From Sphingomonas_O antarctica (GTDB taxonomy: Bacteria > Pseudomonadota > Alphaproteobacteria > Sphingomonadales > Sphingomonadaceae): a DNA stretch of 64,000 nt. Position 1 is the stretch's first letter. Every line of letters starts with the position of its first letter. Shown here piece by piece: positions 16,579 to 24,680 of the stretch. Below the pieces are notes generated by a model. It was not told the DNA's origin. It was given only the letters and a program-made list of their open reading frames with translations, and did no database searches. Both the position numbers and the translations under genes were made by a program. The DNA is taken from positions 1 through 64,000 of the forward strand of contig NZ_CBCRXM010000007.1 of NCBI RefSeq assembly GCF_965137005.1. Direction: 5' to 3'.

Positions 16579-18180
16579 GTGAGCGCGCCCGTTCTCGACA
16601 CCAAGATCAACACCGACAGCGACGAATTCCGCGCGCGCTCGGCACATAATCGCGCGCTGCGTGACGAACTGCGCGCCCGCGTCGGCAAGGCGGCACTGGG
16701 CGGCAACGAGAAATCGCGCGAACGGCACACGTCACGCGGCAAGCTCCTCCCCCGCGACCGCGTCGAACGCGTACTCGATCCCGGATCGCCGTTCCTCGAG
16801 ATCGGGCAATTGGTCGCGAACGGCCTATACGATGACGAGGTGCCCGGCGCGGGCATGATCGCGGGCATCGGCCGTGTGTCGGGCCGCCAGTGCATGATCG
16901 TGTGCAACGACGCGACGGTGAAGGGCGGCACTTACTACCCCCTGACCGTCAAAAAGCATCTCCGCGCGCAGGAAATCGCCACCGAAAACCGTCTGCCCTG
17001 CATCTACCTCGTCGACAGCGGCGGCGCGAACCTGCCGCACCAGTCCGAAGTCTTCCCCGACCGCGACCATTTCGGCCGCATCTTCTTCAATCAGGCGAAC
17101 ATGAGCGCGAAGGGCATCCCGCAGATCGCCTGCGTCATGGGCAGTTGCACCGCCGGCGGCGCTTACGTCCCGGCGATGTCCGACGAGAGTATCATCGTCC
17201 GCGGCCAGGGCACGATTTTCCTCGCAGGGCCACCGTTGGTGAAGGCGGCGACGGGCGAGGAGATTTCGTCCGAGGATCTGGGCGGCGGCGATCTGCACGC
17301 ACGCAAATCGGGCGTGGTCGATCACCTTGCCGAAAACGACGAACATGCGCTGAGCATCGTCCGCGACATCGTTTCGACCTTCGGTGAGTCCACGGGTTTC
17401 GACGCCGCGCTCAAGGAACCGCGCGAGCCCAAATACGACGCCAAAGAGCTGTACGGCATCATCCCCGAGGATGTCCGCGCGCCGTATGACGTTCACGAAA
17501 TCATCGCGCGCATCGTCGACGGGTCCGAATTCCACGAATTCAAGGCGCTCTATGGCAGCAGCCTCGTCTGCGGTTTCGCGCATATCTGGGGCATCCCCGT
17601 CGCGATCCTTGCGAACAACGGCGTGCTGTTCAGCGAAAGCGCGGTGAAGGGCGCGCACTTCATCGAACTCGCGCAGCAACGCAAAATCCCGCTCCTCTTC
17701 CTCCAGAATATCTCCGGCTTCATGGTCGGCGGTAAATACGAAGCCGAAGGCATCGCCAAGCACGGCGCCAAACTCGTCACCGCCGTCGCCACCGCCAGCG
17801 TGCCCAAAATCACCGTGCTGATCGGCGGCAGTTTCGGCGCGGGCAATTACGGCATGGCGGGCCGGGCCTATTCGCCGCGGTTCCTCTTCAGCTGGCCCAA
17901 TGCGCGGATCAGCGTGATGGGCGGCGAACAGGCGGCATCGGTTCTGGCGACAGTCCACCGCGACGCGGACAAATGGACGCCGGAGGAAGCCGAAGCGTTC
18001 AAGGCCCCCGTCCGCCAGAAGTACGAGGACGAAGGCAACCCCTATTACGCCACCGCCCGCCTGTGGGACGACGGCATCATCGACCCCGCGCAGACGCGCG
18101 ATGTGTTGGGCCTGGCCTTCGCCGCAACGCTTAACGCGCCGATAGACGAGGGAGCACGCTTCGGCGTGTTCCGGATGTGA
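16579..18180 (+). CDS. mccB: Methylcrotonyl-CoA carboxylase, carboxyltransferase (beta) subunit
   Basis: Transfers carboxyl from carboxybiotin to 3-methylcrotonyl-CoA in leucine catabolism, in complex with the biotin-bearing alpha subunit at 19138. About 533 residues, normal for MccB. Crotonase-fold carboxyltransferase motifs are YLVDSGGANLPHQSEVFPDRDHFGRIFFN (N-domain) and FLQNISGFMVGGKYEAEGIAKHGAK with IGGSFGAGNYGMAGRAYSPRF (C-domain). The start GTG 16579 is preceded at 8 bases by GGGAG, which is the right arm of a repeat hairpin; an in-frame GTG at 16570 is possible. The stop overlaps the next ORF (GTGA). Confidence 0.95.
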   Translation: MSAPVLDTKINTDSDEFRARSAHNRALRDELRARVGKAALGGNEKSRERHTSRGKLLPRDRVERVLDPGSPFLEIGQLVANGLYDDEVPGAGMIAGIGRVSGRQCMIVCNDATVKGGTYYPLTVKKHLRAQEIATENRLPCIYLVDSGGANLPHQSEVFPDRDHFGRIFFNQANMSAKGIPQIACVMGSCTAGGAYVPAMSDESIIVRGQGTIFLAGPPLVKAATGEEISSEDLGGGDLHARKSGVVDHLAENDEHALSIVRDIVSTFGESTGFDAALKEPREPKYDAKELYGIIPEDVRAPYDVHEIIARIVDGSEFHEFKALYGSSLVCGFAHIWGIPVAILANNGVLFSESAVKGAHFIELAQQRKIPLLFLQNISGFMVGGKYEAEGIAKHGAKLVTAVATASVPKITVLIGGSFGAGNYGMAGRAYSPRFLFSWPNARISVMGGEQAASVLATVHRDADKWTPEEAEAFKAPVRQKYEDEGNPYYATARLWDDGIIDPAQTRDVLGLAFAATLNAPIDEGARFGVFRM

Positions 18181-18671
18181 GCGGGGCAGAGCCAATACCT
18201 CCCCGGTACGGGGAGGGGGACCGCGCGGCAACGCCGCGTGGTGGAGGGGTTCTCAACGCGAGCGCCACCGCCCGGCAAATTGCCAAACGCGAGAGACGCT
18301 CGGGCAACCTCCCGGAAGTGCTCGTCTGGCGCGAACTGCGAAAGCGTCCGGGCGATCACAAGTTTAGGCGGCAACACCCCCTGAGCGAACTCATCCTCGA
18401 TTTCGTTTGCCTCGATCGCCGCCTTGCGATTGAGATCGACGGCCAGTCGCACGATCACGGTGATCGGCCGGTTAGAGATGAGCATCGCGACGCCTATCTG
18501 CAGTCGCGCGGTTTCGCCGTCCTTCGGATCCCCGCCCGCGAAGTGCTCCGGGATCTCGACAACATCATCCGTGGCATCGTCCATGCGTGTGACGAACGCC
18601 AACCCCTCCACCACGACGCTACGCGTCGCGGTCCCCCTCCCCGTGCCGGGGAGGTATTGGAACCAGCATGA
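18177..18671 (+). CDS. DUF559 domain protein (PD-(D/E)XK, Vsr-like putative endonuclease) between inverted repeats
   Basis: A 164-residue frame whose core (about residues 26-141) is a DUF559 domain. PEVLVWRELRKRPGDHKFRRQHPL is followed by LDFVCLDRRLAIEIDGQSHD, giving the D...E-x-D pattern of Vsr-type PD-(D/E)XK nucleases, and then RDAYLQSRGFAVLRIPAREVL. Function is unproven for most of the family. Residues 6-25 and 142-161 are translations of the 60-bp inverted repeats. The start is GTG overlapping the mccB stop, and the stop overlaps the next ATG (ATGA), so the insert is read within the leucine operon. It has no evident metabolic role. Confidence 0.8.
   Translation: MSGAEPIPPRYGEGDRAATPRGGGVLNASATARQIAKRERRSGNLPEVLVWRELRKRPGDHKFRRQHPLSELILDFVCLDRRLAIEIDGQSHDHGDRPVRDEHRDAYLQSRGFAVLRIPAREVLRDLDNIIRGIVHACDERQPLHHDATRRGPPPRAGEVLEPA
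18192..18251. repeat. Left 60-bp inverted repeat of the DUF559 unit
   Basis: Contains two hairpins: cctccccg-gta-cggggagg and accgcgcggc-aac-gccgcgtggt. It pairs with 18601-18660, identical outside one loop base and the 11-base inner segment, where changes preserve the second stem. Confidence 0.92.
18601..18660. repeat. Right 60-bp inverted repeat of the DUF559 unit
   Basis: The exact-length inverted partner of 18192-18251. Read on the minus strand, its hairpins are cctccccg-gca-cggggagg and accgcgacgc-gta-gcgtcgtggt. The second stem has cggc/gccg replaced by acgc/gcgt, a set of compensating changes. Confidence 0.92.
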
Positions 18672-19141
18672 TCCTAATCTCAATCGCCCTCGCCGTCACG
18701 CCCATCGCGCCCATCGTGAAGGGCACTGCCCTCCCCCCGCCGGAAACCGCCGAGGGCGCGGTGATGGCGCCGATCACGACGCTGCTCGATGCGCTGACCC
18801 ACAAAGACGGCGCGGCGATGCTCGCGGTGACGTTGCCCGAGGGTTCGATCACCGCCGCGCGCGTCGAAGCCGATGGCTCGCATAGCCACAAAACCTTGCG
18901 CTGGGCCGATTTCGCCGCCGTGATCAAACCCGGCGGCCCGCGCATCGTCGAAACGCTCGGCACTCCCGCGATCGAGATCGACGAGGATGTCGCCATGGTC
19001 TGGGCGCCGTATACCGTCACCGCCGACGGCACGCTGTCGCATTGCGGCTACGACCATTTCGACCTGGTCCGCAGCGGCGGCGCATGGAAGATCCTCAACA
19101 TCACCTATTCGCACCGCACGACGGGCTGCGCGCCGCAATGA
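18668..19141 (+). CDS. NTF2-like (nuclear transport factor 2 fold) protein, exported or lipid-facing
   Basis: A 157-residue protein with a hydrophobic N-terminus (MILISIALAVTPIAPI) that may be a signal peptide. The rest is a SnoaL/NTF2-like fold: TLLDALTHKDGAAMLAVTLPEG, then EIDEDVAMVWAPYTV and HFDLVRSGGAWKILNITYSHR. No catalytic residues can be assigned. It lies inside the leucine operon and overlaps mccA (ATGA), so it is co-translated with the carboxylase subunit. Confidence 0.75.
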   Translation: MILISIALAVTPIAPIVKGTALPPPETAEGAVMAPITTLLDALTHKDGAAMLAVTLPEGSITAARVEADGSHSHKTLRWADFAAVIKPGGPRIVETLGTPAIEIDEDVAMVWAPYTVTADGTLSHCGYDHFDLVRSGGAWKILNITYSHRTTGCAPQ

Positions 19142-21054
19142 TCAAGTCGCTGCTCATCGCCAATCGCGGGGAGATCGCCTGCCGTATCATGCGAACCGCC
19201 CGGGCGATGGGTATTCGCACCGTCGCGGTTTATTCGGATGCCGATGCCAAGGCGCTGCACGTGCGTCAGGCGGACGAGGCGGTGCATATCGGCGCGTCGC
19301 CCGCGCGCGAAAGCTATCTGGTCGGCGAGAAGATCATCGCGGCGGCAAAGCAGACCGGGGCGGAGGCGATTCACCCGGGCTATGGTTTCCTCAGCGAAAA
19401 TGCCGGCTTTGCGCAGGCGGTGATCGACGCCGGGCTGATCTGGGTCGGCCCCGCCCCCGCCAGCATCACCGCGATGGGCCTGAAGGACGCCGCCAAGGAA
19501 CGGATGATCGCCGCGGGCGTCCCCGTCACGCCCGGCTATCTCGGTGCGGACCAAGCGCCCGCGCGGCTGAAAGCTGAGGCCGACACCATCGGCTATCCCG
19601 TGCTGATCAAGGCGGTCGCGGGCGGCGGCGGCAAGGGCATGCGCCGCGTCGATGACGGCACCGCCTTCCTCGACGCGCTCGAAAGCTGCAAACGCGAAGC
19701 CGCCTCCTCCTTCGGCGACGACCGCGTGCTGATCGAGAAATACATCCTCTCGCCGCGCCACATCGAAGTGCAGGTGTTCGGCGACACGCATGGCAATGTC
19801 GTACACCTGTTCGAACGCGACTGCAGCCTGCAGCGCCGCCACCAAAAGGTCATCGAGGAAGCCCCCGCCCCCGGCATGGACGAACGCACGAGGGCAGAGC
19901 TGTGCGCTGCAGCGGTGCGCGCCGCCAAGGCGGTCGATTATGTCGGCGCGGGAACGATCGAGTTCATCGCCGATGCGTCAGAAGGCCTCCGCGCCGACCG
20001 CATCTGGTTCATGGAAATGAACACGCGGCTGCAGGTCGAACATCCCGTGACCGAGGAGATTACCGGCGTCGATCTGGTCGAATGGCAATTGCGCGTGGCG
20101 TCCGGCGAAGCCATTCCGCTCAAGCAGGATGAGCTCAGCATCAACGGCTGGGCGATGGAAGCGCGCCTGTATGCGGAGGATCCCGCAAGAGGCTTCCTTC
20201 CGTCTACCGGCAAGCTGACGGACCTGCACCTCGACGATCAGGTTGCCCGAATAGAAACAGGTGTGGATCGCGGCTCGGAAGTTTCGCCTTTCTACGATCC
20301 GATGATCGCCAAGCTTGTGACCAAGGGCGCGACTCGGGACGAAGCGATCGAGCGGCTGGCCTTTACTTGCGATGACACGCTGACTTGGCCTGTGCGGAAC
20401 AATGCAGGCTTTTTGGCTGCGTTGCTGCGTCACCCGGACTTTGCTGCCGGTCGTATCGATACGGGCTTCATCGCCCGCGAAGGCGACGCGCTATTGGAAA
20501 GCGCGACAATCAGCGATGCACTGCTCGATACGGCCGCAGTCAGCGTCTTTCTCGCCAGCGGCGGTTCGCGTGGCGCGTTCGACCGGCATGATGAAGAGGC
20601 ATCGGGCGACCCTTGGAGTGACGCGCTAGGGTTTCGCCTCAACCGCGCCGCCAACACCAACGTCTGGATGCTCGCTGACGGTGAACTGCGTCAAGGCGAT
20701 GCACGTGCGCGTGCCACCGGTGCCGGATCGCTACTATGGCGCTCGGACGACGGCACGATCATTGTTGATCGCGGCTGGCCCCACATCTTCGCCGCGCCAC
20801 GAACTTCGGGAGTTGCGGGCGCAACAGGCGGAGACGGCTCCATCCTCGCCCCCATGCCTGGCCGCGTCACCTCGGTCGATGTCGCGGCGGGCGACGCTGT
20901 GACAAAGGGCCAGAAACTCCTCACCCTCGAAGCGATGAAGATGGAACACGCGCTCACCGCGCCGTTCGACGGCGTGGTTGCCGAACTCAATGCGAGTGCG
21001 GGCGAGCAGGTTCAAGTCGATGCCATGCTTGCGCGGATCGAACCGAACCAGTAG
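19138..21054 (+). CDS. mccA: Methylcrotonyl-CoA carboxylase, biotin-containing (alpha) subunit
   Basis: ATP-dependent carboxylation of biotin. The 638-residue protein has a biotin carboxylase N-domain (SLLIANRGEIACRIMRTARAMG), ATP-grasp with AVAGGGGKGMR, then FMEMNTRLQVEHPVTEEITG in the active site. A BT-type linker follows, and a C-terminal biotinyl domain with the target Lys in LEAMKMEHAL. The start is ATG 19138, overlapping the NTF2-like gene stop. The partner is mccB at 16579; the two are separated by the DUF559 insert and the NTF2-like gene. Confidence 0.96.
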   Translation: MIKSLLIANRGEIACRIMRTARAMGIRTVAVYSDADAKALHVRQADEAVHIGASPARESYLVGEKIIAAAKQTGAEAIHPGYGFLSENAGFAQAVIDAGLIWVGPAPASITAMGLKDAAKERMIAAGVPVTPGYLGADQAPARLKAEADTIGYPVLIKAVAGGGGKGMRRVDDGTAFLDALESCKREAASSFGDDRVLIEKYILSPRHIEVQVFGDTHGNVVHLFERDCSLQRRHQKVIEEAPAPGMDERTRAELCAAAVRAAKAVDYVGAGTIEFIADASEGLRADRIWFMEMNTRLQVEHPVTEEITGVDLVEWQLRVASGEAIPLKQDELSINGWAMEARLYAEDPARGFLPSTGKLTDLHLDDQVARIETGVDRGSEVSPFYDPMIAKLVTKGATRDEAIERLAFTCDDTLTWPVRNNAGFLAALLRHPDFAAGRIDTGFIAREGDALLESATISDALLDTAAVSVFLASGGSRGAFDRHDEEASGDPWSDALGFRLNRAANTNVWMLADGELRQGDARARATGAGSLLWRSDDGTIIVDRGWPHIFAAPRTSGVAGATGGDGSILAPMPGRVTSVDVAAGDAVTKGQKLLTLEAMKMEHALTAPFDGVVAELNASAGEQVQVDAMLARIEPNQ

Positions 21055-21088
21055 CGTTTCGAAACTAACATTGCAGAGGAGAGACTCG

Positions 21089-21475
21089 ATGTTCACGCAC
21101 GTCATGGTCGGATCGAAGGATCCGGAACGCAGCCGCAGTTTCTACGACAAGGTGCTCGGCGCACTCGGCATCGGGCCCAGCCAGTCGCCTCCCGGTGCGG
21201 GCCGTCACTTTTACGGCGACATGACCAAGGGCGGCGCATTCGGCGTCGGCACCCCGGCAGAAGGCGAGCAGCAGCACGCCAATGGCGGCACCATCGGCTT
21301 CATCGCGCCGTCGTCACAGCACGTCGATGCCTTTCATCAGGCTGGCCTCGACAACGGCGGCTCATGCGAAGGAAAGCCGGGCAAGCGTGAAGGTGCTCCC
21401 GGATCACCCTATGGCGCGTATCTGCGCGATCCGGATGGCAACAAGATTTGCGCCTTCGCGCCACCCGGACGTTAA
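21089..21475 (+). CDS. VOC family (glyoxalase-like) protein
   Basis: A 128-residue single vicinal-oxygen-chelate domain. MFTHVMVGSKDPERSRSFYDKVLGALG opens it, and GAYLRDPDGNKICAF is the typical closing strand. A strong Shine-Dalgarno (agaggaga) precedes the ATG. It is the last gene of the leucine operon by position, 34 bases after mccA. Substrate unknown. The 3' end overlaps the convergent coiled-coil gene by 4 bases. Confidence 0.85.
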   Translation: MFTHVMVGSKDPERSRSFYDKVLGALGIGPSQSPPGAGRHFYGDMTKGGAFGVGTPAEGEQQHANGGTIGFIAPSSQHVDAFHQAGLDNGGSCEGKPGKREGAPGSPYGAYLRDPDGNKICAFAPPGR

Positions 21476-23532
21476 GCCCGCAGGCGTTCGATCGCCTGGG
21501 CCAGCGCGACGTACAGCTTGCCCATATCCGACGACAGGAGGGTCACGCCGAGCGCGTGGCCCTCTCGCGTCGACAGCACCTGGCGCAGCATCGCTTCGAA
21601 GTCGTGGACGTAGCGGTTCACCCCGTCGCGGAAATCGGGGTCTTCGCCATAATAGGTCGCGACCGTGCGCGCCTCGCCGCCCGACAACAGCCGTACCGCG
21701 CGCCGCGTAAACACCCCGCGATCGCCGCGCAGATAGGCGTCCCATGCGGTGTCGGCGATCTCGGTCGACAGCAGTTTGGCGACGTCGATCGCGGTCGAAT
21801 TGAGCGACTCGACGAGCAACGCAACCTGCGCCGACAAATCGCGCCGCACGTCCGCCGCCGCGACCCGTTCGTCGAGCGCCAGCAATTGCTGGTTGATCCC
21901 GGCGCTGGCCGATTGCGACACCGCGACCGCGCGTTCGATTGCCGCCGCGACCGCACCGACGCTCGCCTCGACCTCGTGCGCCACCGCGTCGGCGAGCGCG
22001 CGTCGCGCCTCGTCGCTGAGCCGCGCCACGGCATCGGGAATCGCGTTGGTGATCGCTTCGCGCGCTTTGTCGGCGGAGCTGGCCGCGACTTCGCGCACCC
22101 GCAACAGCGCATCGACCAATTGACCGCCGGCCTGTTGGCTCAGCGCTTCGGCGGTCGCGAGCGCCGCCGCCAAGGTCTCACCCAATTCGGCGGCGCTGCG
22201 CCCGCTGTCGCTGAGGCCCGCCAAATGACCCGCGGCGCGTTCGGCGTCGCCCGCCAAGGCGCGGATTTGCGGGGTGATCTCGTTCGCCGTCTCGCCCGCC
22301 GCATGCAGCCGCTGGCTCGCGCCGTCGAGCAGCATCGGCAGCGCCTCGCCCAGATCGCGCGCACCGGCATCGAGCGCGCGCAACCGCGCCTCGGCACGGC
22401 CCAGAACCTCGTCATGCCCGGTGAACGATCCGAGTCGCGCGTCGACGTCCCCTAAGGCCCCGGCAAGATCGGTCAGGACGCCGCGCGTCGCCTCACTCTG
22501 GCTTTCGAGCAGCGCACCCAAGGCCGCGACACGGTCTTCCAGTTCGGCAATGCGCGCCTGCGCCGCCACCCCGGCTTGTTCGCCGCTGCGCGCAATCGCC
22601 TGTTCGGCCGAACCGACAAACGCCTCGAGCGCCGCGCCTTGTGCCGCGAGGCCCAGCCGCACGCCCTCGGTCGCCTGGTGCGCGCGGTCGAGCGCCGCAT
22701 CGACCCCCTCGGTCAACGCGGCGGTCGCGCCGGCAATCGCCTCGCGCGCCTGCACAGCTTGCTCGGCCGCACGTGCATTGCCGTCGCTCAGCGCCGCGGC
22801 GCTGGTCTCCGCAAGCACCTTGGCGTCGTGGCTTTGCGTCGCCAGCGCGCCGACTTGCGCAGTCAGCGCTTCGGCATGGCCCAGCGCGCTGCGCGCTGCC
22901 AAATCGATTTCCGCCGCCATTTCGCGCGTCTGGATATGCGCCTTGGGCACGTCGCCGAGCAGCAGCGCCATGTCGGCGCGCGCCACGGCGGTAGCTTGCT
23001 TGAGCGCATTGGCATGGCGCGAGAGGAGATCGAGATCGCCGCGCAGTGTCTCGCTCATCGCGCGCATGTCGGTCGCCGCACGTTCGCCCGTCGCGCCCAG
23101 CGCCGCGCCGCCTTCTTCGATCTGCGCGCGCTGGATGATGATGCGGTCGGTCGCGGCATCGATGGACGCCTGCATATTGGCCTGCTCGCCGCGCAATGCC
23201 TGGATCATCAGCCGCAACCGCCGAGCCTCCGCCCGGCTGCCGCGCGCGAACAGGGCGTAGAGCCCGGCGAAAAACAACAGCGGCACCAAGGCGATCACCG
23301 TCAGCGCCGCCGCCCCGCTCGCGGGCGGAAGCGACGCGCGCAATTCGGGCAGCACCATCAGCGCGACGAACGCCAGCCACGCCGCGCCCGCCAGCGCCAG
23401 AATGCCGAGCAACGCCGGACTGCGCCAGTCGCGCGTCGGCGCCTCGGGTGCGTAACCCGGCTCGACATACGCCTCCACCGCGTCCTCCTCAAAAGGCCGG
23501 TGCAGGCCGACGACTCTCGCTTCCCCCGTCAT
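21472..23532 (-). CDS. Coiled-coil inner-membrane protein, unknown function
   Basis: A 686-residue protein. A short cytoplasmic N-terminus is followed by two membrane helices (about residues 38-60 and 70-95). A roughly 450-residue Ala/Arg/Glu-rich helical region comes next, with heptad-like spacing reminiscent of methyl-accepting or apolipoprotein-like coils. A more globular C-terminus includes DTAWDAYLRGDRGVFTRRAVRLLSGGEAR and YGEDPDFRDGVNRYVHDFEAMLRQVL. There is no Walker motif. I do not recognise the family; a scaffold or localisation role would be inference only. Start taken at MTGEARVVGL. Confidence 0.6.
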   Translation of the reverse strand: MTGEARVVGLHRPFEEDAVEAYVEPGYAPEAPTRDWRSPALLGILALAGAAWLAFVALMVLPELRASLPPASGAAALTVIALVPLLFFAGLYALFARGSRAEARRLRLMIQALRGEQANMQASIDAATDRIIIQRAQIEEGGAALGATGERAATDMRAMSETLRGDLDLLSRHANALKQATAVARADMALLLGDVPKAHIQTREMAAEIDLAARSALGHAEALTAQVGALATQSHDAKVLAETSAAALSDGNARAAEQAVQAREAIAGATAALTEGVDAALDRAHQATEGVRLGLAAQGAALEAFVGSAEQAIARSGEQAGVAAQARIAELEDRVAALGALLESQSEATRGVLTDLAGALGDVDARLGSFTGHDEVLGRAEARLRALDAGARDLGEALPMLLDGASQRLHAAGETANEITPQIRALAGDAERAAGHLAGLSDSGRSAAELGETLAAALATAEALSQQAGGQLVDALLRVREVAASSADKAREAITNAIPDAVARLSDEARRALADAVAHEVEASVGAVAAAIERAVAVSQSASAGINQQLLALDERVAAADVRRDLSAQVALLVESLNSTAIDVAKLLSTEIADTAWDAYLRGDRGVFTRRAVRLLSGGEARTVATYYGEDPDFRDGVNRYVHDFEAMLRQVLSTREGHALGVTLLSSDMGKLYVALAQAIERLRA

Positions 23533-23621
23533 GGCGCTGGCGTAACACGAACGTCGCACAGCCGTAAGCGGCGGCTCGACAAATTTGCCGCTAGTGGCCA
23601 ATCGGGCGGCTGGAGGACGGC

Positions 23622-24680
23622 GTGGCGCTGATTGGGTTGATCGATCTGGAGGACCCGCTCGACGCGCGGGCCGAGGCGGCGCTGCACCGCGCGCTGCGCG
23701 AAGCGGGCGTCACGCGCATCGCGACGCCGGGCGAGGCCGCGAAGTTCGACCGGGGCGATCGCGTGCTGCTGGTCGGGGCCGACACCCTTATCGACAGCGC
23801 GATGATCGCAGCGATGGCCGAGGGGCCGACGTCCACGCTCGCGTGCCTGCCCAACGAGGTCGACACCTCGCATTACGAATTGATCGACGGCGCAACCCGC
23901 TGGGCCGGATGGGCTGCGCTGCCCGGCGATATGGTGGCGGAGACCGCACAGACGCTCGATCCCGATTGGTCACTCGCTTTGACCCTGGTGCGCCGGGCGG
24001 TCCAGCACGGCGCATTGCGCGTCGATGCCGGTCGCGCGGGTGCCCTGATCGATTTGAGTGCAGGGGATGCAGTCGCCGCAATCGACGAGGCGCGGTTGCG
24101 GACGGCGATGCGGCCCAAGGCAGGCATTTGCGGGCGGATCGTCGAACGCGCGGCATTGTTCATTGCCGACACGTTGCTCGGCGTCGAGCATAATCTGCGC
24201 TGGATCGGCGGGGCGACGGCGGCGTTGCTTGGCGGGTTCGGCGCCGCCCTGGCTTACGGCTGGATCGCTCCGGCGGCTGTGAGCTTCATCCTGCTCACGA
24301 TTTCCACGCGCGCCTGGCGCGGGCTGACCCTCGTCGCGGGCCGGCCATTGCCGTGGCTCGATCATGCCGTCGATGCCGCCGCGCTCGCGGGACTGGCCGC
24401 TGCGACCGGCTGGGCGTGGACGTCGAGTGGACAATGGGGTGTCGTGCCGCTGGCCATCGTCCTCGCCGCCGACACGGCAATGGCGGCGGAGGATGAGGCG
24501 GACGCAGCCGCGCCCTTGTGGTGGCGTGGCGACCCGCCCGCTTATGCCGCGATCCTGCTCGCCGGATCACTCGCCGGGCATCTTGTCCCCGCATTGGTCG
24601 CGGCGACCGTTTATGCCTCAGCCAGCTTTGCCGTGGCGCGGCGCCGCCTCCGCGTTCAGCGCTTGTCGATCGAGACGTAA
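23622..24680 (+). CDS. Integral membrane protein, unknown function
   Basis: A 352-residue protein with a soluble N-terminal half of alternating beta/alpha character (VLLVGADTLIDSAM, then WRGLTL further on). It is followed by about five membrane helices from residue 190 onward (WIGGATAALLGGFGAALAYG, AAALAGLAAATGWAW, YAAILLAGSLAGHLVPALVAATVYA). The half-soluble, half-membrane plan resembles CDP-alcohol transferase fusions, but no DG(x)2AR motif is present. GTG start with GGAGG 6 bases upstream. Convergent with gltA, overlapping 25 bases. Confidence 0.55.
   Translation: MALIGLIDLEDPLDARAEAALHRALREAGVTRIATPGEAAKFDRGDRVLLVGADTLIDSAMIAAMAEGPTSTLACLPNEVDTSHYELIDGATRWAGWAALPGDMVAETAQTLDPDWSLALTLVRRAVQHGALRVDAGRAGALIDLSAGDAVAAIDEARLRTAMRPKAGICGRIVERAALFIADTLLGVEHNLRWIGGATAALLGGFGAALAYGWIAPAAVSFILLTISTRAWRGLTLVAGRPLPWLDHAVDAAALAGLAAATGWAWTSSGQWGVVPLAIVLAADTAMAAEDEADAAAPLWWRGDPPAYAAILLAGSLAGHLVPALVAATVYASASFAVARRRLRVQRLSIET

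Larger units (their letters stand above)
18192..18660. mobile_element. Putative repeat-bounded nuclease unit (DUF559)
   Basis: A 469-bp unit consisting of 60-bp inverted ends around a DUF559 nuclease-like core, inserted in the leucine operon between mccB and an NTF2-like gene. No clear target-site duplication is visible. Mobility is inferred from architecture: inverted ends, hairpins, similarity to dispersed palindromes, and a non-metabolic gene in a metabolic operon. Confidence 0.55.

Noticed and set aside
18177..18671. DUF559 unit as an insertion sequence
   Set aside because: No transposase motif and no clear target-site duplication were found; only a nuclease-like domain and inverted ends are visible.
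21472..23532. Methyl-accepting chemotaxis protein
   Set aside because: Two membrane helices and a long coil are present, but the highly conserved signalling hairpin of chemoreceptors is absent.
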